Below are positions 9,205-16,009 of a stretch of 32,004 nucleotides of DNA, piece after piece; the stretch's first letter is position 1, and each line of letters begins with the position of its first letter. Position numbers and translations under genes: made by a program. The notes below the pieces were generated by a model, which was not told the DNA's origin, searched no databases, and saw nothing but the letters and a program-made list of their open reading frames with translations. The stretch lies in the NCBI GenBank assembly GCA_946619045.1, contig CAMOLV010000004.1, forward strand, positions 1 to 32,004. The letters are read 5' to 3'. The DNA is from an uncultured Coriobacteriales bacterium (lineage in GTDB: Bacteria > Actinomycetota > Coriobacteriia > Coriobacteriales > Atopobiaceae).

Positions 9205-9801
9205 GCGCGACCTTCCCGCCTCGTCGCCTTCGTGATAGGCGTCGCGGAACGCGTCGACCAGGGCCGCGATGTCCCTCGCGTCAAGTTTGGCGAGCAGGGC
9301 GTTCGGCAAGCTGGTCACGCGCCTGACGTTCGCCGAGTACGTCGCGGGGTACTTGCCCCATCTCGACAGTCGGCGGGCATCCTCCCAGATCTGGTCGTCG
9401 GGCGACGGGACCGACATGTCGACGTAATCGTATTGCTCGACGTCATCGGGCATCGCCCAGTCGATCGCGTCCGCATCGCCGTCGTCCGGCGCCGCCCACG
9501 TCGCCCGGTACAGCGGCACGTAGCCGTCCTCGTCCCTCTCGTCCCCCTTGCGCAGGGCGTCGGCGACATAACCGCCCGCGTCATCGGGCATCGCCTCGCC
9601 GAGGAGCATGTACAGGCAGCCGTCGTGGTACACGTACCCGTTTCGCTCCGCGGCCATCAGCATGACGGCGTCCTCGTCGAGCAGCCAGTACTTCCCGGCC
9701 CTTTGCGCGGGCAGCTTGCCCTCGTTGATGAGCTGGTTCACCCTCATGCGGGAGAGCCCCAGGACCTCGGATGCCATCGTCGCCGTGATCGTGTTCGCCA
9801 T
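9184..9801 (-). CDS. HTH (excisionase/MerR-like) DNA-binding protein
   Basis: MANTITATMASEVLGLSRMRVNQLINEGKLPAQRAGKYWLLDEDAVMLMAA: HTH_17-like motif; SD GTAGGTGG. Confidence 0.7.
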   Translation of the reverse strand: MANTITATMASEVLGLSRMRVNQLINEGKLPAQRAGKYWLLDEDAVMLMAAERNGYVYHDGCLYMLLGEAMPDDAGGYVADALRKGDERDEDGYVPLYRATWAAPDDGDADAIDWAMPDDVEQYDYVDMSVPSPDDQIWEDARRLSRWGKYPATYSANVRRVTSLPNALLAKLDARDIAALVDAFRDAYHEGDEAGRSRNGKEPR

Positions 9802-9809
9802 CTCGCCAC

Positions 9810-10112
9810 CTACTTCCAGTTGAAAACCGACTTGCCGTTCACGTAACCGGCAAACTCGACGAGCTCGCCGCCCGTGATCTCCTCCAGCAGCGCGATGTAG
9901 CTGCTCTTGATACCGTCGGCGTCGAGCTCCCATCGCTTCTCCGACTTGTTCCAGGTGGCGACGCTAGAAGCGGAGACCATGCCCTTGATGATCTCCTTGC
10001 AGCCGTACGTCGAACCGCTGAAGATGACCTTGCCCCCGTCGCGCTCGATGGCGAGCCTACCCGCCTTGTAATCCCTCTTCATGGTGTTGATCGTGTCGTG
10101 GTAGCCCGCCAT
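9810..10112 (-). CDS. Hypothetical 100-aa protein, first gene of a two-gene operon with the HTH protein
   Basis: MAGYHDTINTMKRDYKAGRLAIERDGGKVIFSG...; good SD; preceded by an AT-rich control region. Confidence 0.6.
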   Translation of the reverse strand: MAGYHDTINTMKRDYKAGRLAIERDGGKVIFSGSTYGCKEIIKGMVSASSVATWNKSEKRWELDADGIKSSYIALLEEITGGELVEFAGYVNGKSVFNWK

Positions 10113-10142
10113 CTCCGTTCCTTTCCTCTTTGCTTCTCTCTG

Positions 10143-10200
10143 TTGTAAAGTTTATACCTTTATTTTACTTTTGTAAATACTTTACATTAACTTTTTTATC
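10143..10200. promoter_or_regulatory. AT-rich promoter/operator region with TGTAAAGT...ACTTTACA inverted repeats
   Basis: TGTAAAGT at 10144-10151 and ACTTTACA at 10179-10186; internal TTTAC/GTAAA motifs; sharp A+T contrast with flanks. Confidence 0.6.
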
Positions 10201-10283
10201 TGGGAGAAGCGCAGAGGATGGGCTTTGACGGTGGCGTGTCACTCGGGAAACCTCAATTTCGCACGCTCGGAAACGTGAGGGGG

Positions 10284-10318
10284 GCGCGAGGTGGCCCGTG
10301 GGGCTCCCGCGCTTTTTT
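10284..10318 (+). terminator. Rho-independent terminator-like hairpin with T6, plus orientation
   Basis: GCGCGAG...CTCCCGCGC followed by TTTTTT. Confidence 0.45.
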
Positions 10319-10533
10319 CGACCCCTCTCCCCGCCCCTCGGAGACCATCCTCGGCGTCGCATAATCCCGCGTAGAATTGGCTGTTCTACGCCGCGCGCGC
10401 GGGATGCCGGCGAGTCGCCGCCGCTCGCGGTGGGAATCAGGTGGAACGTCGGGGGAAATCGGGGAATCTTTCGGGGAATCACGCAGCGGCCGCGGGTCAC
10501 GCGGCGGGGCTCGTGCCGCCGGCGGACATGAGA

Positions 10534-10554
10534 AGGGCGCCCGGTGGGCGCCCT
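10534..10554 (-). terminator. Perfect hairpin downstream of the HNH gene
   Basis: AGGGCGCCC-GGT-GGGCGCCCT, 9-bp perfect stem, 3-nt loop; weak U-tract on the minus strand. Confidence 0.5.
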
Positions 10555-10586
10555 GTCGTGGTCCGTGCGGTGTCGCGGAGGATGAT

Positions 10587-10967
10587 CTACCCGCCCTGGC
10601 CGCGCCTGCGCTGCGCGTCGACGAGCGCGTGTGCGCTGGCCGACAGCAGCACGAGGTTCGACGGGTCGTCGGTGCCGCCGTCGCAGAGCGCGACCCTGTG
10701 GTGCACGCCGGCGCCAGGCTCGGTGATGCGCCAGGTGCCGCCGCGCTTCTCTGCCACCACCTTGCCGGTTATGGCGCACCTGCCGCCCTGGCGCTCGATG
10801 ACCTGCTGCCTCGCCTTGCGGTAGCGCTTGCCGTAGCCGTCGGCCCGCCAGGGCTCGGCCGCCAGGCGCTCGGCGTCGCTGCGCCTGTTCTCGCGCTTGC
10901 GCTTGCCGCCAGGGTCGACCGCCTTCGACTTGAAGCCATCGGGCACGAGGGACTTGATGGTCATCAT
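10587..10967 (-). CDS. HNH endonuclease
   Basis: RCAITGKVV...GAGVHHRVALCDGGTDDPSNLVLLSASAHALVDA: HNH motif; HNH genes commonly precede terminase in siphophages. Confidence 0.85.
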   Translation of the reverse strand: MMTIKSLVPDGFKSKAVDPGGKRKRENRRSDAERLAAEPWRADGYGKRYRKARQQVIERQGGRCAITGKVVAEKRGGTWRITEPGAGVHHRVALCDGGTDDPSNLVLLSASAHALVDAQRRRGQGG

Positions 10968-11215
10968 TCACTCTCCAACTCGAGGAAATACGCGAAGCTC
11001 TCGTCTAACGGATTCTCGCATTCGTAACGGCACCATTTCCAGAACGCGTCGACGTGCGGCTCGCATTTGCCGCACGCATATCTCCTGTACGGCTGATGAT
11101 CGTAGACCCCGTGCTCGCACAGCACGACGGAGCCTTTGGCGATCGTGCTGCCGCAATACGCGCACCGGTGCTCCTTTCGCGTCCGCAAGTGCATCTGACG
11201 GTGAATGTCACTCAT
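10964..11215 (-). CDS. Small zinc-finger protein
   Basis: RTRKEHRCAYCGSTIAKGS...CGKCEPH; overlapping start/stop with neighbours. Confidence 0.6.
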   Translation of the reverse strand: MSDIHRQMHLRTRKEHRCAYCGSTIAKGSVVLCEHGVYDHQPYRRYACGKCEPHVDAFWKWCRYECENPLDESFAYFLELESE

Positions 11216-11415
11216 TCCGCATCACCCCTCAGCTCGTATGCCGTCTCGCGGTAGCACTTGTCGCACGCGATCAACCATGCGTCCACCTTCGCGATGCTGG
11301 TCTGCAGAGTGTGCCAGCGTTCCGCTTCGTTGTACGGCTTGCCGCAGTACGTGCAACGGCTGAGCAGGGCGTGCGTGTCCCGCCCGAAATATGCGCTAAT
11401 CGGGTAAGCCATCAC
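11212..11415 (-). CDS. Small CxxC protein
   Basis: SRCTYCGKPYNEAERWHTLQTSIAKVDAWLIACDKCY. Confidence 0.55.
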   Translation of the reverse strand: MMAYPISAYFGRDTHALLSRCTYCGKPYNEAERWHTLQTSIAKVDAWLIACDKCYRETAYELRGDAE

Positions 11416-11735
11416 GCATCACCCCTCAGCCATTCGAGCAGCGACGGCATATCGTCTTCGTCTTGCTCGCAATGCTTTATTCCGACTCCGTACATGAATA
11501 ACGGGCATCCAGCGCATGAGCCGTCGTTCTCAGCGCACCATTTCGCAATCGTCCGCGCCGCCCTCTCGGGAGTGCCGAACAGCTCGTGCCAGCGGGTGCC
11601 TGCATAAGGGACGCAGGCCCCGCGCTCCCTGTAGTACAGCTCGCCGCACGTCCCGATTGATTCCAGGCAGTTGTCCACGTAGTTGAACGACAACGTCGGG
11701 ATGCTGATTGTCCTGGTGCCGTCTAACTCGCTCAT
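11412..11735 (-). CDS. Small Cys-rich hypothetical protein
   Basis: MSELDGTRTISIPTLSFNYVDNCLESIGTCGELYYRERG...; operonic overlaps. Confidence 0.55.
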   Translation of the reverse strand: MSELDGTRTISIPTLSFNYVDNCLESIGTCGELYYRERGACVPYAGTRWHELFGTPERAARTIAKWCAENDGSCAGCPLFMYGVGIKHCEQDEDDMPSLLEWLRGDA

Positions 11736-11739
11736 CGCT

Positions 11740-11838
11740 TCACCTCCTCAGCCATTCGGCAAATTGATCCAGCGCGTCGATTGTCGCTTTGCTTAGCTGC
11801 TCGCGCAGCTGCGCCCATCGCGTTCTCAGTGTGCTCAT
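11740..11838 (-). CDS. 32-aa small ORF MSTLRTRWAQLREQLSKATIDALDQFAEWLRR
   Basis: Fills the gap between neighbouring genes; its own GGTGAAGCGATGAGC start context is repeated at the next gene. Confidence 0.4.
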   Translation of the reverse strand: MSTLRTRWAQLREQLSKATIDALDQFAEWLRR

Positions 11839-12458
11839 CGCTTCACCGCCTTCCCGCATACGACGCAAAAATTCGGCCGCTCGGTGCCCTGCACATCATG
11901 ACCGCACGACAAGTACCATGTCGGCGGCGCGTAGCTGTACCACTCGCCGTCCATGCCCTCGTCCACCCCGTCATCGAAGCATTCGACCTCGCACTCACCA
12001 GCGCCCAGCGCCGCGTTCAGTTCGTCGGTGATGCCCTTATAGTCGATGCCGACCTTGCATACCCAGTCATCGCGCCATTCGACGGGCTTGCCGTCATCGA
12101 GCACGGCCACTTTACCGAAATGCCGCTCGATGCTTTCGCGCACCTGCTCGGCTGTCAGCTTCCCGCCGCAGACCTCGGAACCTACCTCGGAACCTACCTC
12201 GGAACCTACCCCGCCGAGCGTCGCGGCGATTGCCTGGTCGGGCGTGCGGGTGTTCCAGATTCTCACCGCATCCTTCAGCGCCGTCTTCTCGTCGACGCGC
12301 ATCACGTGGATGCGCGCGCACTCGTAGCCGCTGGCGTACGACTCCCTCGAGCACCCGATGCTCGCGACGCCGCATTCCTCGATGTCGCTCCACCATGAGT
12401 GGACGGTTGCCTTGCTCCCGCAGAATGGGCACGGTTTCAGGTCGCTGCCACTCGTCAT
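11835..12458 (-). CDS. Lar-family (restriction alleviation)-like zinc protein with GSEV repeats
   Basis: LKPCPFCGSKATVHSWW...AVRIWNTRT matches the Lar-family layout (CPFCG...WNxR). Confidence 0.6.
   Translation of the reverse strand: MTSGSDLKPCPFCGSKATVHSWWSDIEECGVASIGCSRESYASGYECARIHVMRVDEKTALKDAVRIWNTRTPDQAIAATLGGVGSEVGSEVGSEVCGGKLTAEQVRESIERHFGKVAVLDDGKPVEWRDDWVCKVGIDYKGITDELNAALGAGECEVECFDDGVDEGMDGEWYSYAPPTWYLSCGHDVQGTERPNFCVVCGKAVKR
12173..12208. repeat. Perfect 12-bp x3 tandem repeat (CCTCGGAACCTA)
   Basis: Three identical copies; encodes (GSEV)3 on the minus strand. Confidence 0.9.
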
Positions 12459-12862
12459 CGCGCCCACCCGAACTTCTCCCATTCGCCCACCGCGAAGTTC
12501 GCGGCCTTCTTGCCGGCAACCGCGCAGGCGTACCTCTTCCGGAACTTCTCGTTCCTTGTCTCCGGGTCGACCTCTACGAGCCACGCGCAGTCTCGCCGGC
12601 ATTCCTCGATGCGGTCCTGGCACGGGTCTGAGAACGTCATCGGGCATCTCATACAGGCAACCTCCCCCTGCTTGGCCTTCGCTCGCCTGTTCCACTTCTC
12701 GATCAGCTCGTCGGGCGTCATCGCGTTGTCCCCGCCGAGCACCAGGTCGCAGTTCCCGCAGTAGATCTCGCCGCAGCCAGGGTGCGTCTCGATCGTTATA
12801 ACCTCGCCCCCGCAGAGCGGGCACGGCCTCAACATGTCAGCGTTCAATTCCCTTGCCTCCAA
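12455..12862 (-). CDS. Second Lar-family-like zinc protein
   Basis: LRPCPLCGGEVITIETHPGCGEIYCGNC...LIEKWNRRAKAKQG. Confidence 0.6.
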   Translation of the reverse strand: MEARELNADMLRPCPLCGGEVITIETHPGCGEIYCGNCDLVLGGDNAMTPDELIEKWNRRAKAKQGEVACMRCPMTFSDPCQDRIEECRRDCAWLVEVDPETRNEKFRKRYACAVAGKKAANFAVGEWEKFGWAR

Positions 12863-12953
12863 TCATCCACGCCGCCGCCCACAGGGGCAGCAGCAGCGGC
12901 AGGAGCAGGAGGGCCCACGGCGTGGGCTCCCTGGCTCCCCGCCGCGTCGTCAT
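12837..12953 (-). CDS. 38-aa single-TM peptide MTTRRGAREPTPWALLLLPLLLPLWAAAWMIGGKGIER
   Basis: Short ORF in the operon with one hydrophobic segment. Confidence 0.4.
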   Translation of the reverse strand: MTTRRGAREPTPWALLLLPLLLPLWAAAWMIGGKGIER

Positions 12954-13165
12954 TCGCAGGCGGCGGCCGCGGCCGCCTTCATCTCGTCGGCCAGGTCGAG
13001 CAGGCGCGAGCACAGGCCGCGCCACCTCTCGCGCTCCCTCTCGCACTCGGCGAGGTCGTGCGCGAGGTTGTCGCGCTCCGCAACCAGGGCCGCGAGGTCG
13101 GCGGCCGAGAGCCATGCCTGCATCTCGTCCAGCGCGACGAACTCGTAGTTGTGCAGGTTGCTCAT
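12950..13165 (-). CDS. Small coiled-coil hypothetical protein
   Basis: MSNLHNYEFVALDEMQAWLSAADLAALVAERDNLAHDLAECERERERWRGL; overlapping junctions. Confidence 0.55.
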   Translation of the reverse strand: MSNLHNYEFVALDEMQAWLSAADLAALVAERDNLAHDLAECERERERWRGLCSRLLDLADEMKAAAAAACE

Positions 13166-13395
13166 CTCCGCTTCTTCCTCCTTCTGTGCCATCTTGCCTT
13201 CTCCTTGCAAGTGCTCGAGCAGTACTTCGCGTGGTGCTGCCTCCGCGTGAACCGCGTGCCGCACCACTCGCACCTAGCCTCGCCGTAGTCGACCTTCCAC
13301 GTATCGCTGATGCAGTCGCTCCGGCAGGGCTTGAGCTGCATCAGCCTGGGCTCGTCGGGGTCGACGAACTCCTGCAGCTCGTTGATCGCCGTCAT
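13162..13395 (-). CDS. Small C4 zinc-finger protein, paralogue of 8682-9002
   Basis: ARCEWCGTRFTRRQHHAKYCSSTCKEKARWHRRRKKRR. Confidence 0.6.
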   Translation of the reverse strand: MTAINELQEFVDPDEPRLMQLKPCRSDCISDTWKVDYGEARCEWCGTRFTRRQHHAKYCSSTCKEKARWHRRRKKRR

Positions 13396-13585
13396 GCTCG
13401 ATCCTCTCCCACCTGTAGCCGTACGCCGTGCGGATGTCTCCCCGCAGGACGTGGTTGATGTTGCCCGTCACGATGTCGGGGTCGCCGACGCCCTGCTCGG
13501 CCACGAGGGCCCTGGCGGCGGCGCTGATCGACGGGTACTCCGCGCCGTCGCCCCTGCGGACCGGCTGCGGCACCCCGCCCGTCAT
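13274..13585 (-). CDS. Hypothetical protein with NUMOD1-like segment
   Basis: YPSISAAARALVAEQ...NINHVLRGDIRTAYGYRWERI; overlaps the next gene, so the 3' end is uncertain. Confidence 0.4.
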   Translation of the reverse strand: MTGGVPQPVRRGDGAEYPSISAAARALVAEQGVGDPDIVTGNINHVLRGDIRTAYGYRWERIEHDGDQRAAGVRRPRRAQADAAQALPERLHQRYVEGRLRRG

Positions 13586-13824
13586 GCCCGCCTCCTGGCC
13601 AGCACCAGCATGTCGCCGCGTTTCCTAACAGCGACCTCGGGGAAGAGCCTCCTCGCGCAGTCCCTGGCGCAGCACAGGTCGCGCTCGAGCTGCCTCCGGT
13701 CCCCGTAGACCTTGCCCATGCAGTCGTTGCCGGTCGCTAGGAAGGCCTCCATGACGGGCGCCATCCTCGACCTCGACGCACGCGAGGCGGGGACGACCTC
13801 GAAGCCGTCCAGCTCTCCGCTCAT
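13582..13824 (-). CDS. Hypothetical protein
   Basis: 80 aa ORF with overlapping start/stop in the early operon. Confidence 0.45.
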   Translation of the reverse strand: MSGELDGFEVVPASRASRSRMAPVMEAFLATGNDCMGKVYGDRRQLERDLCCARDCARRLFPEVAVRKRGDMLVLARRRA

Positions 13825-14066
13825 TCGACCACCTCCCTGATCTCATCGAAATCCCTCGCAGGCCGCGGCATGTAGCGCACCGACCCGTCCTCGGCCTCGA
13901 AGTGGTCGAGGTGCCGCTCGCCGTCGGCCGTCCTGCGGCTGATGACGAAGCTGACGGGGTCGGCGTCGCGGAACACGGCCTTGAACCGGTAGCAGTCCAT
14001 GTGCCCCTGCTCCCTGACCACCGGGCGCTCGTAGACGTCCCGACCGCCGTGCCTGCAACCGCTCAC
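13821..14066 (-). CDS. Hypothetical protein
   Basis: 81 aa ORF, operonic. Confidence 0.45.
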   Translation of the reverse strand: MSGCRHGGRDVYERPVVREQGHMDCYRFKAVFRDADPVSFVISRRTADGERHLDHFEAEDGSVRYMPRPARDFDEIREVVE

Positions 14067-14104
14067 GGATCTCCCTCCTGACTACCCGCGACATGATGCG
14101 AGGG

Positions 14105-14140
14105 TTTTAATTAAATAAATAATTAATTAATTAAATAATT
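14105..14140. other. 36-bp uninterrupted A/T tract, candidate DNA unwinding element
   Basis: TTTTAATTAAATAAATAATTAATTAATTAAATAATT in an otherwise GC-rich window, 9 bp from iterons. Confidence 0.6.
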
Positions 14141-14148
14141 GCGCCGCC

Positions 14149-14586
14149 CTAGGTTTCGTCGGAGGTTTTCGCTGGGGTTTTCCGAGAGGTTTTCCGCGAG
14201 GTTTTCGCGGGGGTTTTCTCGTCCCCTTCGCCCTCCTGGCGCGCCTTCCTGGGCCTGCCGCCGGCGTTGTAGTCGAGCTGCTCGACGACGCTGTTGCTGA
14301 CCACCTTGCGTTGCATCTCCCACATGGCCATGTCGATCCACCCGACAGCCACTAGCACGTCGATGAACTCATCGAGCTTCTCGCCCTTAAGCTCCAGCTC
14401 GGCTTCGATCACCTTATGCATGATTTCGTCGGACAGGTCGATGATGCCGTCCATGTCGTAGAGGATGCCCAGCAGGGCCTGCCAGCGCCCGAACGCGACT
14501 ATGCCGCCGCACGTCAGCCTGACCCTCATCATCACCGGGTCGTTGCGCGCGTCGTAGGGGACGCTGTAGAACCTCTTACCCTTCAC
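14149..14586 (-). CDS. Replication initiator-like protein (resembles Lin1244/Lin1753-type N-terminal phage replication proteins), GTG start
   Basis: VKGKRFYSVPYDARNDPVMMRVRLTCGGIVAFGRWQALLGILYDMDGIIDL...; GGAGGGGGGACG SD; tail (KTxx)n overlaps iterons. Confidence 0.55.
   Translation of the reverse strand: MKGKRFYSVPYDARNDPVMMRVRLTCGGIVAFGRWQALLGILYDMDGIIDLSDEIMHKVIEAELELKGEKLDEFIDVLVAVGWIDMAMWEMQRKVVSNSVVEQLDYNAGGRPRKARQEGEGDEKTPAKTSRKTSRKTPAKTSDET
14150..14221. repeat. Tandem 12-bp iterons (five good copies, one degenerate)
   Basis: GAGGTTTTCGCT / GGGGTTTTCCGA / GAGGTTTTCCGC / GAGGTTTTCGCG / GGGGTTTTCTCG plus TAGGTTTCGTCG. Confidence 0.75.
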
Positions 14587-14819
14587 GACTCGTCCCCCCT
14601 CCTCTTCAGGTAGCAGCGCTTGCGCCCTATGCAGAAGCACTTCACCGCGAGCTGTATGTCCTTCAGCTCGCTATAGGTGCAGTAGAACTCCATGACGTAC
14701 GTCTCGCGCGGCTCCGGCACCGCCGGCCGCTCGCTCTCCCACTTCTCCTTGAGCTTGGCGTACGCGGTGGCCCGGGCCTCGTCGAGCCTGCGGCGCTTCT
14801 CCGGGTCCAGCTCAGCCAT
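14583..14819 (-). CDS. Small hypothetical protein
   Basis: MAELDPEKRRRLDEARATAYAKLKEKWESERP...; ATGG overlap with the integrase stop. Confidence 0.5.
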   Translation of the reverse strand: MAELDPEKRRRLDEARATAYAKLKEKWESERPAVPEPRETYVMEFYCTYSELKDIQLAVKCFCIGRKRCYLKRRGDES

Positions 14820-16008
14820 GGGACGCGCCCCCCGCCAGCCCGCGCAGGTCGCGCGCGAGGCGCTCAGCCGCCTGGCGGTCGACGCCCGGCAGCACGTGCG
14901 CGTAGGCGCGCATCGTCACTGACGGGTCGGAGTGGCCGAGCCGCTCGGCGACCGCCTGCACCGACGCGCCGCCCTCGAGCAGCGCCGTGGCGTGCGTGTG
15001 CCGCAGCTCGTGGAACCTCCTGGGCCCCAGGCCCATGCCGGAGCACGCGCCCGAGAACCGCTCCGAGACCGTGCGCGGCCTGCGCAAGCGGCCGCGGTGC
15101 GTCGGGAACAGGTAAGGCGTCGGGCCCACGGCCGCGCACACCGCCGAGCGCATGTCGGCGAGCTGCCGGTACGTGCCCTCGTCGATGGCCACGACGCGCG
15201 CCTTGCCCGACTTCGGCGGCTTGGCGTGCAGGCCACCGGCCTCGCTCACGGTGCCGGCCACGCTCAGCGTCGGGCCGCCGTGGCGCGCCGGCGCCAGGTC
15301 GCGGGCCTCGAGCGCGCAGACCTCGCCCACGCGCAGGCCCGTGGCCAGGGCGAGCATGGCCGCCTGCTTCACGATGTAGTCGTCGAACTCGTCGGGCGTC
15401 GGGTCGTCGGGCAGGCCGCCCGTGACGGCCGACGAGGCCCACTCGGTTATGGCCATGACCTCGTCGGGCCCGAACGCCTGCGGCCGCACCGCGCGCGTCT
15501 CGCGCATGCGGCGCACCGCGTCGACGGGGTTCACGGCGAGCATGCCGGCGCGCACGGCGGCCCGGTACGCGGCGTTGAGCACCGCGCGGATCGCGTTGGC
15601 CGTGGCCGGCGAGACGGGCTCGAGCCTGGCGCCGCGCACGGCGTCGGCGAGCGCCTTCACGACGTCGGCGGCGGTCACCTCGGCGGCGTCGCGCGCGCCG
15701 ATCAGCGGCGACACGTGGCGCATGTACTTCGACCGGTACGCCTTCGCCGTCGACGCCGCCAGGCTGCAGCAGCCGTACTCTCCGACGTACCAGTCGACGA
15801 GCCCGTCGAGCGTGAGCACCACGCCGGCGTTGCGCTGCAGGGCGGCCCGTGCCTCGAGCCGCGCCTCGGCCTCGTACACGTCTGCCTCCGACGCGTCGGC
15901 CGGGAGCGACTCGAAGAGGTAGACCTTGCGGCCGCTGTCGCGGTCGACCTCCACGTAGACCTTGATCCGTATGCGCCCGTTGCGCGGGTCGCGCAGCACG
16001 GACGCCAT
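14812..16008 (-). CDS. Tyrosine recombinase / integrase
   Basis: ATGLRVGEVCALE, FHELRHTHATALLEGG, AERLGHSDPSVTMRAYAH: R, HxxR, H and Y catalytic residues all present. Confidence 0.92.
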   Translation of the reverse strand: MASVLRDPRNGRIRIKVYVEVDRDSGRKVYLFESLPADASEADVYEAEARLEARAALQRNAGVVLTLDGLVDWYVGEYGCCSLAASTAKAYRSKYMRHVSPLIGARDAAEVTAADVVKALADAVRGARLEPVSPATANAIRAVLNAAYRAAVRAGMLAVNPVDAVRRMRETRAVRPQAFGPDEVMAITEWASSAVTGGLPDDPTPDEFDDYIVKQAAMLALATGLRVGEVCALEARDLAPARHGGPTLSVAGTVSEAGGLHAKPPKSGKARVVAIDEGTYRQLADMRSAVCAAVGPTPYLFPTHRGRLRRPRTVSERFSGACSGMGLGPRRFHELRHTHATALLEGGASVQAVAERLGHSDPSVTMRAYAHVLPGVDRQAAERLARDLRGLAGGASHG

Positions 16009-16009
16009 C

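Noticed and set aside
12173-14221. Possible CRISPR array (12-bp repeats at 12173 and 14150)
   Set aside because: Repeats are contiguous, 12 bp, coding, with no spacers and no cas genes nearby.
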